Below are positions 36,400-45,682 of a stretch of DNA of 64,000 nucleotides, one piece after another. The position numbers were made by a program, and so were the translations under genes. How positions within the stretch are numbered: the first letter of the stretch is position 1; each line of letters starts with the position of its first letter. A model generated the notes under the pieces. It was given only the letters and a program-made list of their open reading frames with translations, searched no databases and was not told the DNA's origin. Source of the DNA: Nitrososphaeraceae archaeon (GTDB taxonomy: Archaea > Thermoproteota > Nitrososphaeria > Nitrososphaerales > Nitrososphaeraceae); NCBI GenBank assembly GCA_031316115.1, contig JALDRC010000004.1, forward strand, positions 248,001-312,000. Reading direction: 5' to 3'.

Positions 36400-37797
36400 T
36401 TAATTACAAAATAGATAGTCTCGTTTTCCTGCTTTATCGGCTGTATTTCCACCGATTTTTACTAAAACGAATTCTTTTTTATGATCCGAAAATGATTCAT
36501 TAATTTTTAGTTCATTTGAGTGCAGTCTTTTATATTCTGTCATATCTAATTTTGTTCGATTTCCTATTTCTGATCCAAGATCCATATCTTTTACGATTTC
36601 TTTATATTCTTCTTGAATTACACCACTAAAGACCATAGCACTACTACCACTTCCATATGAACCAAATCCTATTCGTTTATTAGTTAGGTCAATATTCTTC
36701 TTGTATTCAAACTCTAATAAACTTCTTAGTCCCATATACATCGATGCAGTATATAGATTTCCTATTATCGCAGATGCTTCAAGAGAACTTAACATTTTTT
36801 GTTCAAAAACTTGCTTAAAGAAACTAGTTTTTATAAAAGCACGTCTAAATTTTTCATCTGATTTCATAAAATCTTCATCCGCCAATATAGATTCAATTGT
36901 TCCTCGAGGATCTTTAGCTATTGGTTCTTCAAACCCAACTTCTTCAATTATTTGTTTCCATCTTTTTAGGTGTCTCCATTCATGTCGTAAAAGGTATGCT
37001 AATGCTTTTTCACCCATCTTTCTGTAGGGAATATGTACACTAAAATAATCTATTTTATCCGTGATTGATTCATCGTTATTTATCCTGATTAAACCAGTTT
37101 TTAAAACTTTTTCTTTATAACTATCAAAAGCTTTTTTGACTTGAATTAAATACAAATAATTGGAATAATTGCCATTAACAAGAGGTGTTTCCCTTCCAAA
37201 AGGACGATAAAAATCATATTCATTTTTAATGATTGTGGAAGTAACTTTTGGGTCGAAAACAACCAATCGTGGATTTTCTTTAACAAGCATTGCAATGGCA
37301 CCTGCTCCCTGTGTGTATTCTCCAGCAGAACCCAGATCATATTTTGCTATATCACTTACTATTACAATAGCTGCATGTCCATTGTTTTCTTCTGCTCTAA
37401 TCCAGTTAGCATTATCGTATAGAGCATAGGAACCACTAACACATGCAAATTTGCATTCTATTCCGCCAGCATGTTCAAACGATCCTTCTCCATAGATCTG
37501 TTCTAGCATACCAATTACAAAAGAATTCATTGCTTTTGATTCATCAAGAGCTGATTCAGTAGCTACATACATTCTTCCTATATCTTTTGGTTTCAAATCA
37601 TTTTTCTGCATTAAAGTTAAACATGCATTAGCGGCCATACATGCAGGGTCTTGATTAGTATCAACAATAGCCATTTGCTTCATACCTATCCCATTTTCTA
37701 ATTTATGTGGATCAATTCCTCGAGCTTTTGCAAAGTCTTTTGAATCAATATATAGTTTAGGAACATAAATAGCCATATCGTCGATACCTACAGACAT
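36400..37797 (-). CDS. Hydroxymethylglutaryl-CoA synthase
   Basis: A 465-residue HMG-CoA synthase of the thiolase superfamily, making HMG-CoA from acetoacetyl-CoA and acetyl-CoA for the mevalonate pathway of archaeal lipids. Visible: MYVATESALDESKA (catalytic Glu region), GGIECKFACVSGSYAL (nucleophile Cys region), and YFSVHIPYRKM (His region). The C-terminal GFGSYGSGSSAMVFSG loop is typical. Slightly longer than many archaeal forms (about 350), closer to the bacterial/eukaryotic length. Confidence 0.92.
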   Translation of the reverse strand: MSVGIDDMAIYVPKLYIDSKDFAKARGIDPHKLENGIGMKQMAIVDTNQDPACMAANACLTLMQKNDLKPKDIGRMYVATESALDESKAMNSFVIGMLEQIYGEGSFEHAGGIECKFACVSGSYALYDNANWIRAEENNGHAAIVIVSDIAKYDLGSAGEYTQGAGAIAMLVKENPRLVVFDPKVTSTIIKNEYDFYRPFGRETPLVNGNYSNYLYLIQVKKAFDSYKEKVLKTGLIRINNDESITDKIDYFSVHIPYRKMGEKALAYLLRHEWRHLKRWKQIIEEVGFEEPIAKDPRGTIESILADEDFMKSDEKFRRAFIKTSFFKQVFEQKMLSSLEASAIIGNLYTASMYMGLRSLLEFEYKKNIDLTNKRIGFGSYGSGSSAMVFSGVIQEEYKEIVKDMDLGSEIGNRTKLDMTEYKRLHSNELKINESFSDHKKEFVLVKIGGNTADKAGKRDYLFCN

Positions 37798-37932
37798 ATT
37801 AAAGCCTAGTTCGCTATTTGGCCATTTAAACGTATATACAATTTGTAGAGAATTTTTGGCTTTATTATCATATTGTAAAAAAAATATATCAAAGATGTCT
37901 TATTCTTACAGAAAATAGAATTCTAGAATATA

Positions 37933-39054
37933 CTAAAAAAAACGAATAATATTATAAAAATTATCCCGTTCTGCTGCTTTAAATCCAATTTGCTTAATAG
38001 ATTCGATTATTTTAGTTGAAGTTAGCTCCGTAGAACGTGCTCCTGTGGCACTAACAACTTCCTCACCAATCAACGTTCCACCAAAATCATCAGCTCCAAA
38101 TAATAATGCTAATTGTGCCATTCCTACCCCATTTGTCAACCAAGAAGACTGAATATGAGGTATTGAACCATTGAATATTATTCTAGAGATTGCAATCATC
38201 TTTAATAATTTCAGTCCTCCAGAAGAATATCTAGTCAATCCTTCTAACTGCATTTGAGTGTTATTAGGTTCGAATCCCCAAGGAATAAACGCTATAAAGC
38301 CATTTGTTTTATTTTGCAGTTCACTTATCTTCATAAAATGTTGTATAACATCGTCATCATTCTCTACTGAGCCATACATCATAGTTGCAGAAGAACTAAT
38401 TCCAAGATCATGTGCTTCATTCATTATTCTAATCCAATCATTACTTTTGATCTTTAGTGGACTTATTTTTGATTTAACTTCATCAACCAGAATCTCTGCT
38501 CCCGCACCTGGGAGTGAATCTAAGCCTGCCATCTTTAGTCTTGTTAATACTTCTTTTGTACTACTTCGTTCAACTTTTGATATCATATCAATTTCTGAGG
38601 CAGAAAGACCATGAATTGAGATTAATGGAAAAGATTTTTTAATCTCTTTAAAAATTTCTTCGTAATATTCTATAGATAAGCTGGGATTATGGCCTCCTTG
38701 AAAAAGAATTTGAGTAATCCCAAACATTTGTTTTGAAATTGAGATTCTTTCTAGTATCTCCTCCTTTGAACGAGTATATGATTCGATATGTCTAGGAGGT
38801 CGATAGAAGGCACAAAATTTGCAATAAGTTATACATACATTCGTATAGTTTAGAATAATATTATTTATAAAACTGGCTGTTGTATCGAAAAGATTCTGTC
38901 GTAATTTATTAGATACTAGTCCTATTGCATAAATATCATCTGAACATAAAAGCTTTTTATAATCTTTGAAATTAAGAGTTTTTCCTTCCAAAACATCATT
39001 TAAAATATCTCTAATTTCTGAATCAATAGTAATTGAAGATAATATGTTTTGCAA
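37933..39054 (-). CDS. mqnC: Cyclic dehypoxanthinyl futalosine synthase MqnC
   Basis: A 373-residue radical SAM enzyme of the futalosine menaquinone pathway. The cluster motif is C-x3-C-x2-C in CITYCKFCAFYRPP. Characteristic text: QGGHNPSLSIEYYEEIF, SIHGLSASEI and LPGAGAEILVDEVK. MqnC cyclises dehypoxanthine futalosine. Divergent from mqnE with 102 bp between starts. The assignment of MqnC versus MqnE follows from QGGHNP versus GGFHP. Confidence 0.9.
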   Translation of the reverse strand: MQNILSSITIDSEIRDILNDVLEGKTLNFKDYKKLLCSDDIYAIGLVSNKLRQNLFDTTASFINNIILNYTNVCITYCKFCAFYRPPRHIESYTRSKEEILERISISKQMFGITQILFQGGHNPSLSIEYYEEIFKEIKKSFPLISIHGLSASEIDMISKVERSSTKEVLTRLKMAGLDSLPGAGAEILVDEVKSKISPLKIKSNDWIRIMNEAHDLGISSSATMMYGSVENDDDVIQHFMKISELQNKTNGFIAFIPWGFEPNNTQMQLEGLTRYSSGGLKLLKMIAISRIIFNGSIPHIQSSWLTNGVGMAQLALLFGADDFGGTLIGEEVVSATGARSTELTSTKIIESIKQIGFKAAERDNFYNIIRFF

Positions 39055-39156
39055 TTATTGACTATATTTGATTCATTCTATTTATTCGTTACAAAGACTT
39101 GGATAATCTGAAATAATATATATATCAACAAAGGATATGATAAAGATTAATTAAAC

Positions 39157-40257
39157 TTGTTTGATAGATTGTGTATCAAATCAGCTGATCTAATAGAAAA
39201 GGTTTTAGCTGGAGAAGAATTGTCTCATAAAGAAGGTAGTGAATTATTTGAAGAGGATTTTTTCACATTGGGTTCAGCTGCAGACTATATTCGAAATATA
39301 AAAAAAGGAAATATAGTTACATTTGTATCCTCATATTATCTAAACTATACAAATGTTTGCGCTGCTAGTTGTCCTTTATGTGCATTCTATAGAAAAGGAA
39401 ATGAAGATGATGCTTATACTCTGACTACAGAACAAATTGTTTCACGTGCTAAATTTGCAATTGAAAAATTGGGAGTAACTGAATTACATATAGTAGGAGG
39501 ATTTCATCCAAAACTTGGACTTGATTACTATGAAAAAATGATAAAGAGTATCAAAAAAGAATTTCCTAATATCAAAATTAAAGCATTAACTCCTGCTGAA
39601 ATATTTTTTATATCTAAATTAACGAAAAATTCCATTAAGGAAATTTTAGATAGACTAAAGCATGCTGGCTTGGATGCACTTCCAGGAGGAGGGGCAGAAA
39701 TCTTTAGCCCTGAAGTTAGAAATAAGATCACAAGGGGGAAATGTTCTGGTGATGAATGGTTAGATACTGCTAGACAAGCTCATGAAATGGGATTAAAAAC
39801 TAATTCAACTATGCTTTTTGGTCATATTGAGAAACCACAGCATATAGTTGATCATATTCTAAAAATTCGAGATCTACATAAACAAACTAAAGGATTCAAT
39901 ACTTTCATACCCTTGAAATTTAGTTTAGATAATACCGAATTGGAAAAGACAGGAGAGATTAGGAGAGAAAGTTCATCAATTTATGATCTTAGAGTTATTG
40001 CAATATCTAGAATATTATTAGCAAATATTTTAGATAATATTTCAGTTTATTGGGTAGCATTAGGAAAGAAAATAGCTCAAGTTGCATTGTCATATGGCGG
40101 AAACGACTTTGTGGGTACAGCATTTTCTGAAGAAATTTTTAAAGCTGCAGGAAAAAATAGTGGTACTTCTATTGAAGAATTAGCTAGACTATCTAGAGAA
40201 ATAAATAGACAGCCAGTGCAAAGAGATACATTTTTTAACATTATAAAAAAATACTAA
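39157..40257 (+). CDS. mqnE: Aminofutalosine synthase MqnE
   Basis: A 366-residue radical SAM enzyme converting chorismate-derived 3-enolpyruvyl-benzoate and SAM to aminofutalosine. Cluster motif CAASCPLCAFYRKG. Family text: LHIVGGFHPKLGLDYYEKM, KALTPAEIFFISKL, LPGGGAEIFSPEVRNKI. TTG start, in a shared upstream region with mqnC. Homologous to mqnC but of the other subfamily. Confidence 0.9.
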   Translation: MFDRLCIKSADLIEKVLAGEELSHKEGSELFEEDFFTLGSAADYIRNIKKGNIVTFVSSYYLNYTNVCAASCPLCAFYRKGNEDDAYTLTTEQIVSRAKFAIEKLGVTELHIVGGFHPKLGLDYYEKMIKSIKKEFPNIKIKALTPAEIFFISKLTKNSIKEILDRLKHAGLDALPGGGAEIFSPEVRNKITRGKCSGDEWLDTARQAHEMGLKTNSTMLFGHIEKPQHIVDHILKIRDLHKQTKGFNTFIPLKFSLDNTELEKTGEIRRESSSIYDLRVIAISRILLANILDNISVYWVALGKKIAQVALSYGGNDFVGTAFSEEIFKAAGKNSGTSIEELARLSREINRQPVQRDTFFNIIKKY

Positions 40258-40296
40258 CTTGGATAGATAAAATTGTAAACTATTTAATTATAGGCT

Positions 40297-41124
40297 TTAG
40301 GCGAAATTAATTGGAAATTTGGGTAACAGATGTTTTTCTCTAGCTAAACTGAATATTCTTTCAATTGCTTTTTTCCCGTTTTCGCCCATATCGATTGTTA
40401 TTTCATTAACATACATATTAACAAATTTTAATATTATATTTTGCGTTTGCCCTCTTGCATACTTCATTGCATAGTTTAGAGTTTCTTCCATATTATTAAG
40501 TCCATAGACAATCGACTTTCTGAATATAGTATCAAAATCTCGTATTTGTTTTAATGTTAAAGTTTTATTACTAGCGACATTTATCCCTAATGGAACTGGT
40601 AGACCATTTGTCATAGAATGCCACCATGCACCTAAGTCAATAATCTTATAAAGTCCTAATTGTTCATATGTAACTTGGAGTTCATGTATTACAACTCCAG
40701 CATCAACCTCATTATTCACTATGGCATCAGGAATTAAATGGAATGGAATCTCTTTTATCTTAGTAGGAGATGAAAAAAGTGATAATAGAAGATATGCAGA
40801 AGTCATTTTTCCTGGAATGGCTATTATTTTTGTAGATAATTCAGTTGGTGAAATTTTTTTTTTTGCAAGTAAAGTAGGGCCATAATTAATTCCAAAACTC
40901 CCTCCAGACCTTAGAACAATATAATCTTTTAAAAATGCATACGCATGAACAGAAATTGCAGTAACGTCTAACTCATGATTTAAGGCACGCGTATTGAGTT
41001 TTTCTATATCTTCAATAATATGAGTAATACGAAAATCGTGGGAACTGACTTTTCCACTTGCTAATCCATAAAACATAAAAGCATCGTCCGAATCCGGAGT
41101 ATGTCCTAAAGTAATATCAATCAT
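40297..41124 (-). CDS. mqnD: 1,4-dihydroxy-6-naphthoate synthase MqnD
   Basis: A 275-residue periplasmic-binding-fold enzyme that converts cyclic dehypoxanthine futalosine to 1,4-dihydroxy-6-naphthoate. It starts MIDITLGHTPDSDDAFMFYGL, the MqnD signature, and contains the AIPGKMTSAYLLL and GVVIHELQVTYEQLGL segments. Convergent with mqnE. The three genes give most of a menaquinone route; MqnA and MqnB are not seen here. Confidence 0.92.
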   Translation of the reverse strand: MIDITLGHTPDSDDAFMFYGLASGKVSSHDFRITHIIEDIEKLNTRALNHELDVTAISVHAYAFLKDYIVLRSGGSFGINYGPTLLAKKKISPTELSTKIIAIPGKMTSAYLLLSLFSSPTKIKEIPFHLIPDAIVNNEVDAGVVIHELQVTYEQLGLYKIIDLGAWWHSMTNGLPVPLGINVASNKTLTLKQIRDFDTIFRKSIVYGLNNMEETLNYAMKYARGQTQNIILKFVNMYVNEITIDMGENGKKAIERIFSLAREKHLLPKFPINFA

Positions 41125-41227
41125 ATTTGATTTAATCCACCTTCAATCTAAATTATCTCAATAAAAACTTTGACATTTATCAAATGTTATTTAAGATTTA
41201 TTTATTAGATAAACTATATTTTAATTA

Positions 41228-41518
41228 TTGAATAATAAAGATTTTATATATCAGCAACTCAAATGGATAGCGGTATATTTTGTTATTAGTTTTATTATTT
41301 CATTAATAATACCCTTTCCTTATTCATTGATTGTCATTGTTTTAGTAGTCTTGGGTATAAGTTTTTATGTTAGAAAAAGACAGATGACTAAATTCAAATT
41401 AGAAAATTTTTCAATGTTCAATTCGAATAAAGTAAATTATTTTTGTATGGTCTGTGGTATGAAACACAATAACTTGATGTGTCCAAAATGTGGTTCAAAG
41501 ATGAAAAGAATAGGATAA
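41228..41518 (+). CDS. Small membrane protein with C-terminal zinc ribbon
   Basis: A 96-residue protein with TTG start, two closely spaced membrane helices (about residues 11-48) and a C-terminal ribbon CMVCG...CPKCG (C74/C77, C86/C89). The ribbon would lie in the cytoplasm. Function unknown. Similar in design to the gene at 21897, with the domains in reverse order. Confidence 0.6.
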   Translation: MNNKDFIYQQLKWIAVYFVISFIISLIIPFPYSLIVIVLVVLGISFYVRKRQMTKFKLENFSMFNSNKVNYFCMVCGMKHNNLMCPKCGSKMKRIG

Positions 41519-41673
41519 TAATCAAATAATTATTGAATTATAATTGAATTTACAAACAATATCATGAAAGTTTTATCTATAAATAATTTCCATGAAATAT
41601 ACCAGTATTATAATATAGTAACACATTACTTAATCCTAATATAATTTGAAATTTATGATTATTGGTACTATAA

Positions 41674-42021
41674 TTGCTTAGAAAAAAAACGTATATTTCA
41701 TTTTTAGTAAGCTTATTGCTATTAATTGTTATTGATATTTCTTCATATGCTAATTTAGTATACGGTAGTGATGGTGGTGATGGTGATGGGAATGACAAAA
41801 GAGAAAAAGCTAAGCATGATGAGGGTGATGGTGATGGGAATGACAAAAGAGAAAAAGCTAAGCATGATGAGGGTGATGGTGATGGGAATGACAAAAGAGA
41901 AAATTCATTAGAAGAATTGTTTGAAAACGATGATGAAAACGATGATGAAAACGATGATGAAAACGATGATGAAAACGATATTCCATTTATATTGCCATTT
42001 AATGCAGTACCATTTCCATAA
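41674..42021 (+). CDS. Secreted low-complexity acidic repeat protein
   Basis: A 115-residue protein with TTG start, a signal peptide (residues about 6-25), then a 16-residue repeat (GDGDGNDKREKAKHDE, about two and a half copies, 48-bp units from 41775) and four copies of ENDD (12-bp units near 41932). The Asp/Gly/Asn-rich composition may bind divalent cations. The repeats are almost identical at the DNA level, so they are young and probably length-variable. Confidence 0.6.
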   Translation: MLRKKTYISFLVSLLLLIVIDISSYANLVYGSDGGDGDGNDKREKAKHDEGDGDGNDKREKAKHDEGDGDGNDKRENSLEELFENDDENDDENDDENDDENDIPFILPFNAVPFP

Positions 42022-42120
42022 ATTTAAAATAGAATTATATTATAAAGTTTTTAATTATTTCTAAATGCCATAGTGAGGACAACACTGCATAATCTCAGGA
42101 TTATCTGACTTGCAATACAG

Positions 42121-42238
42121 GCGGGGGTTGTAGAGCCTGGCCAAATAAATAAAAAAATTGGAGACGCGGGACTTAAGATCGAGGTAATTGGTGATCCCGT
42201 CCTTTAGAGGTTCGTGGGTTCAAATCCCACCCCCCGCA
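42121..42238 (+). tRNA. tRNA-Leu (TAA) with an anticodon-loop intron and an oversized D loop
   Basis: Acceptor stem GCGGGGG (42121-42127) pairs with CCCCCGC (42231-42237), discriminator A at 42238. T arm gtggg-ttcaaat-cccac. Anticodon stem cgggA and tcccg, anticodon TAA at 42174-42176. A 16-nt intron (42178-42193) sits after position 37, the canonical archaeal site; removing it restores a 7-nt loop. A short variable stem marks a type II tRNA. The D region (42130-42165) is about 17 nt longer than usual, A-rich, and its stem pairs poorly, suggesting a second intron or an unusual D arm. Confidence 0.88.
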
Positions 42239-42249
42239 GTACCTAGAAA

Positions 42250-42882
42250 TTAATTATAAGATTTTTTAAAATCTATGACTTTTTTTACAAACAATTCATG
42301 TATCCTAGTATCAAGTGACAATTCAGGATGAAAAGAAGTAGCTATAATATGATCTTGAATTACAGCGACTATTTTATTATCAAATGAGCACATAATATCA
42401 ACATTATCTTGAACATTGGTAATTATAGGAGCTCTTATGAATACTCCTTTAAAAGGAACTGGTCCCAAAGTTGGAATTTTAAGATTAGTCTCAAATGAAT
42501 TATGTTGTCTACCAAATGCATTTCGTTCTACAACAATATCCAATACGCCTAACAATTGTTGTTTTGTCTGTCCGATAAATTTATCATACACTTTCTTTGA
42601 TAACATTATCAAACCTGCACAAGTACCCATTACGGGCATTCCATTAGAAATACGATTTTTAATAGTTTGAAAAATTTGTCCATTTAGAGAAATTAGATTT
42701 CCTATAACCGTGCTTTCGCCTCCAGGTAAAATTAAACCATCTAAATTTTTGATCTCTTCTGGATGTCTAACTGAGATTACCGTTCCTTTTAAATTCAAAT
42801 TAGTTATAGATTCTTTTGTAGAATTAATGTTCTCTTCTATATCTCCCTGTATTCCGAGTATTCCTATTTTTAATTCGTTCAA
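42250..42882 (-). CDS. pdxT: Pyridoxal 5'-phosphate synthase glutaminase subunit PdxT
   Basis: A 210-residue class I glutaminase that feeds ammonia to Pdx[14 protein letters not shown], the nucleophile in [10 protein letters not shown] and the His-Glu pair in [17 protein letters not shown] are visible. It starts 4 nt inside the end of pdxS. Convergent with the tRNA. Confidence 0.96.
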   Translation of the reverse strand: MNELKIGILGIQGDIEENINSTKESITNLNLKGTVISVRHPEEIKNLDGLILPGGESTVIGNLISLNGQIFQTIKNRISNGMPVMGTCAGLIMLSKKVYDKFIGQTKQQLLGVLDIVVERNAFGRQHNSFETNLKIPTLGPVPFKGVFIRAPIITNVQDNVDIMCSFDNKIVAVIQDHIIATSFHPELSLDTRIHELFVKKVIDFKKSYN

Positions 42883-43850
42883 ATGGAGGGTCCTCTTTCT
42901 TGCATACGTAATTCAAGGTTTTTTGTATCTAAACCCAATAAAGATTTTTTTTCATCAACTAATTTTTGAGCTTCCTTTATTACTTTTGGATCATCATAAT
43001 AAGTTGTAGCCAATACGATGGCTCTTGCTCTTTGTTCTGGATCCTCTGCCTTGAAAATTCCAGAGCCAACAAATATGCCATCACAACCATAATTCATAAC
43101 TAAAGATGCATCAGCGGGTGTTGCCACTCCTCCAGCGGCAAAATTTACGACAGGTAAACGAGCGAGTCTAGCAGTCTCTTTTACTAGATTATATGAAACT
43201 TTCAAGTCTCTAGAGAATTTGATTAATTCTAGGTCATCGTTATCACGATAAATTGAATTTAATTTTCTAATATCATTATTTACGTTTTTTATATGTCTTA
43301 CTGCTTCTGCAATATTTCCTGTTCCTGGTTCTCCTTTAGTCCTGATCATAGAAGTACCTTCTTCTATTCTACGTAAAGCTTCCGCCAAGTTCTTTGCACC
43401 GTTGACAAATGGAGTTGTGAAATCCCATTTCCAAATATGACTTTCCTCGTCTGCTGGTGTAAGAACTTCGCTCTCATCTATCATATCCACTCCAGCAGAT
43501 TCTAACATCTTAGCCTCTGAGATGTGACCTATTCTGCATTTAGCCATTAACGGAATTGTGATTTCATCCATTATCTGTTCTATAATCTTGATACTAGCGG
43601 TTCTAGCTACTCCTCCTGCTTTTCTAACATCATATGGTAATTTGTCAAGCACCATGACTGCTACTGCTCCAGAATCCTCTGCTATCTGTGCTTGTTCGAC
43701 TGTTGTAACATCCATTATAACACCATGTTTTTGCATATGGGCAAAACCTCGTTTTACCAAAGTAGTTCCTTGAACTATTTGTCCCTCTTTTACATCCTTA
43801 AATTTTATGCCCTTGGGCTCAGATTCCGTTGCCACAAGAGAGATATTCAT
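42879..43850 (-). CDS. pdxS: Pyridoxal 5'-phosphate synthase subunit PdxS
   Basis: A 323-residue (beta/alpha)8 synthase forming PLP from ribose 5-phosphate, glyceraldehyde 3-phosphate and ammonia. Lysines in [20 protein letters not shown] and [10 protein letters not shown], and the phosphate-binding [13 protein letters not shown] and GSGIF text are typical. Overlaps pdxT by 4 nt (ATGA-type). A short N-terminal extension precedes the usual start (VKRGFAHMQ). Confidence 0.97.
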   Translation of the reverse strand: MNISLVATESEPKGIKFKDVKEGQIVQGTTLVKRGFAHMQKHGVIMDVTTVEQAQIAEDSGAVAVMVLDKLPYDVRKAGGVARTASIKIIEQIMDEITIPLMAKCRIGHISEAKMLESAGVDMIDESEVLTPADEESHIWKWDFTTPFVNGAKNLAEALRRIEEGTSMIRTKGEPGTGNIAEAVRHIKNVNNDIRKLNSIYRDNDDLELIKFSRDLKVSYNLVKETARLARLPVVNFAAGGVATPADASLVMNYGCDGIFVGSGIFKAEDPEQRARAIVLATTYYDDPKVIKEAQKLVDEKKSLLGLDTKNLELRMQERGPSI

Positions 43851-44026
43851 GTCTTACAATTATTAAAAAAGTATCTATTATAGGTTTAGTTTTTAACAGA
43901 AAATGAATTCATTGAATTCTTGAGGTTAATTTGAGAATACAGTATTATTATTTAACATAATATACATTATCCAAATTTGAAGTAATGTATTCATCGTCAG
44001 TAGAATTTATTTCCAAATTCGAAAAT

Positions 44027-44740
44027 TTAATGATTGATATATTTTGTCGAACCATATATGGGTTGTCCTAGATAATTACTATCTAGTATTTTGGGTTCTA
44101 AAATAATGCTTATTGCATTTCTTTGTAGAACTAAATAAAGATCAGTATCAACTATTCCTCTAGGAGTGATAATTTCAGCTGTGCCTTTAATAACGTTATT
44201 TTCAGTGTCAGACAATCGAATAGAAGTATGACTTTCTGCTATAAAATTAATAATTTCAAATATGTGAGGAGAAATTCCCTCTCTAGAAATTTTTGATATT
44301 TTGGCATTAAAAGTGATTATATCTCCATTTCTTACATCTAGCATCCAACTGCCATTGAGAACTAATAATTTATCCATAGTTTTGTATTTGTTGTCATTTG
44401 TTATATCAGAATTAGGAAGTAGTTCATTTAAAGAGAAGCTTGATTCTTTATTGGTAAGTATATTTACCAGAGTTGAGGTAAGAAGATCGACGAGTTCTGT
44501 TTGTTTTTTATTTTCATTAAAAGACAATAAATTTGAAAAACTATTATCATTTTCCATGGGATTTTGATCATCCAATAATATTAAAGAAAACAAAGTACCA
44601 TTTAGATTAAAAGATGTATCATTACTATTTCCAAATTGAGAATATAAATTTGAAAAAGGGGTTGACTCGCCTAGAAAGATAATTTTGAGTATGATTAAAA
44701 ATGAAAGGGTTAGAACAAATAGAATAATAAACCATTTCAT
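44027..44740 (-). CDS. Membrane-anchored hypothetical protein (237 aa)
   Basis: A 237-residue protein with an N-terminal membrane segment (residues 4-25), an Asn/Ser-rich region (about 30-110) and a beta-rich C-terminal domain from about 125 (VLNGSWMLDVRNGDIITFNAKISKIS), which may be extracytoplasmic. No family recognised. Confidence 0.55.
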   Translation of the reverse strand: MKWFIILFVLTLSFLIILKIIFLGESTPFSNLYSQFGNSNDTSFNLNGTLFSLILLDDQNPMENDNSFSNLLSFNENKKQTELVDLLTSTLVNILTNKESSFSLNELLPNSDITNDNKYKTMDKLLVLNGSWMLDVRNGDIITFNAKISKISREGISPHIFEIINFIAESHTSIRLSDTENNVIKGTAEIITPRGIVDTDLYLVLQRNAISIILEPKILDSNYLGQPIYGSTKYINH

Positions 44741-44794
44741 TAGGTGATTATTTTCAGTTACCTTTTCCTATTAAGTTTATTTAGAGTAGTTTAA

Positions 44795-45178
44795 TCAAAA
44801 ATTACTTTGCTTAAATTTATCAGGATCTAATTTAGTTAAATTACACCTAACTTCGTTATTTCTCCATAACATCTCATTTACTTGATCATCATCAATATAT
44901 GTATCCCATCTTTCTAAAATAGTATTTAAAATTTCAGAACTATTATAGAGTATATTCCAATATGGATGATGTTCTGCAGTAGTATACGAAAGTTCTAAGA
45001 CATCTTTTAAACTCTCTCTAGCTATTTCTAATATATCAGAATTAGAAGTATACAATTTAAGGGAGCCAGATTCGCAATCAGACTTGACTTTAATGTCTAT
45101 TCCCTCGTTTTTTAGTTCATTTACTAAAGAGTCAATTCTTTTGAAAAGAATATCAAACTCTAAACTATTGGAAGACAT
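44795..45178 (-). CDS. Hypothetical protein (127 aa)
   Basis: A 127-residue acidic, soluble protein with helical and short strand elements (KSDCESGSLKLYTSN, AEHHPYWNILYNSSEIL). No family recognised. It is 54 bp upstream of the membrane protein on the same strand and could be in its operon. Confidence 0.5.
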   Translation of the reverse strand: MSSNSLEFDILFKRIDSLVNELKNEGIDIKVKSDCESGSLKLYTSNSDILEIARESLKDVLELSYTTAEHHPYWNILYNSSEILNTILERWDTYIDDDQVNEMLWRNNEVRCNLTKLDPDKFKQSNF

Positions 45179-45246
45179 GAAATTTCTTTATTTTATTTGA
45201 TATATAACTTTTAAAATTTTCAAGATTGAGGGATATAATATAATCT

Positions 45247-45342
45247 TTATATTTGATAAGTATCTTCAAAGTCGTCTACATCATCAAATTCATCATATTC
45301 ATTTTCAATGTCTTTTTCAAATTCATTAAGATCGTCAGACAT
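45247..45342 (-). CDS. Acidic 31-residue microprotein (candidate)
   Basis: ATG-to-TAA frame of 31 residues, MSDDLNEFEKDIENEYDE and further acidic text, with roughly half Asp/Glu. The start follows an AT-rich stretch and there is no competing frame. The tail of the zinc-ribbon protein at 13808 is similarly acidic. Existence is uncertain. Confidence 0.35.
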   Translation of the reverse strand: MSDDLNEFEKDIENEYDEFDDVDDFEDTYQI

Positions 45343-45473
45343 AGAACAACAATATCTATAAATATAAAATATATATTTTTTTTATTTTATAAAATTTTTA
45401 AAATTTAATGTTCATAAATATACTTGTTTTAAATTATAATAATTTATAAGAAATTATATTCATTAATAATAAA

Positions 45474-45629
45474 ATGGGGGACACTTCGAAAACTGGTGAA
45501 TACAAGGAAGACAATTCTTGTGAAATTTGTGGAAATGATATTGAAATATGCATGTGTGTCTGTCCATATTGTGGTGAACGAGATTCCTGTGAATGTTGTT
45601 TACATGATGCAGCAACAGGAGGAGGATAA
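45474..45629 (+). CDS. Cysteine-rich 51-residue zinc-binding protein (candidate)
   Basis: A 51-residue frame read from the sequence, with nine cysteines: CEIC, CMCVCPYC and CECC between residues 16 and 42, ending ATGGG. The spacing suggests a compact double zinc finger. It lies 53 bp upstream of the 2-oxoacid oxidoreductase genes on the same strand. TATA-like AT sequence precedes it. Function unknown. Confidence 0.6.
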   Translation: MGDTSKTGEYKEDNSCEICGNDIEICMCVCPYCGERDSCECCLHDAATGGG

Positions 45630-45682
45630 TATATACGATTCTCCAAACTATTAATAGAAAGAATCTATTAATAAAATACTGA

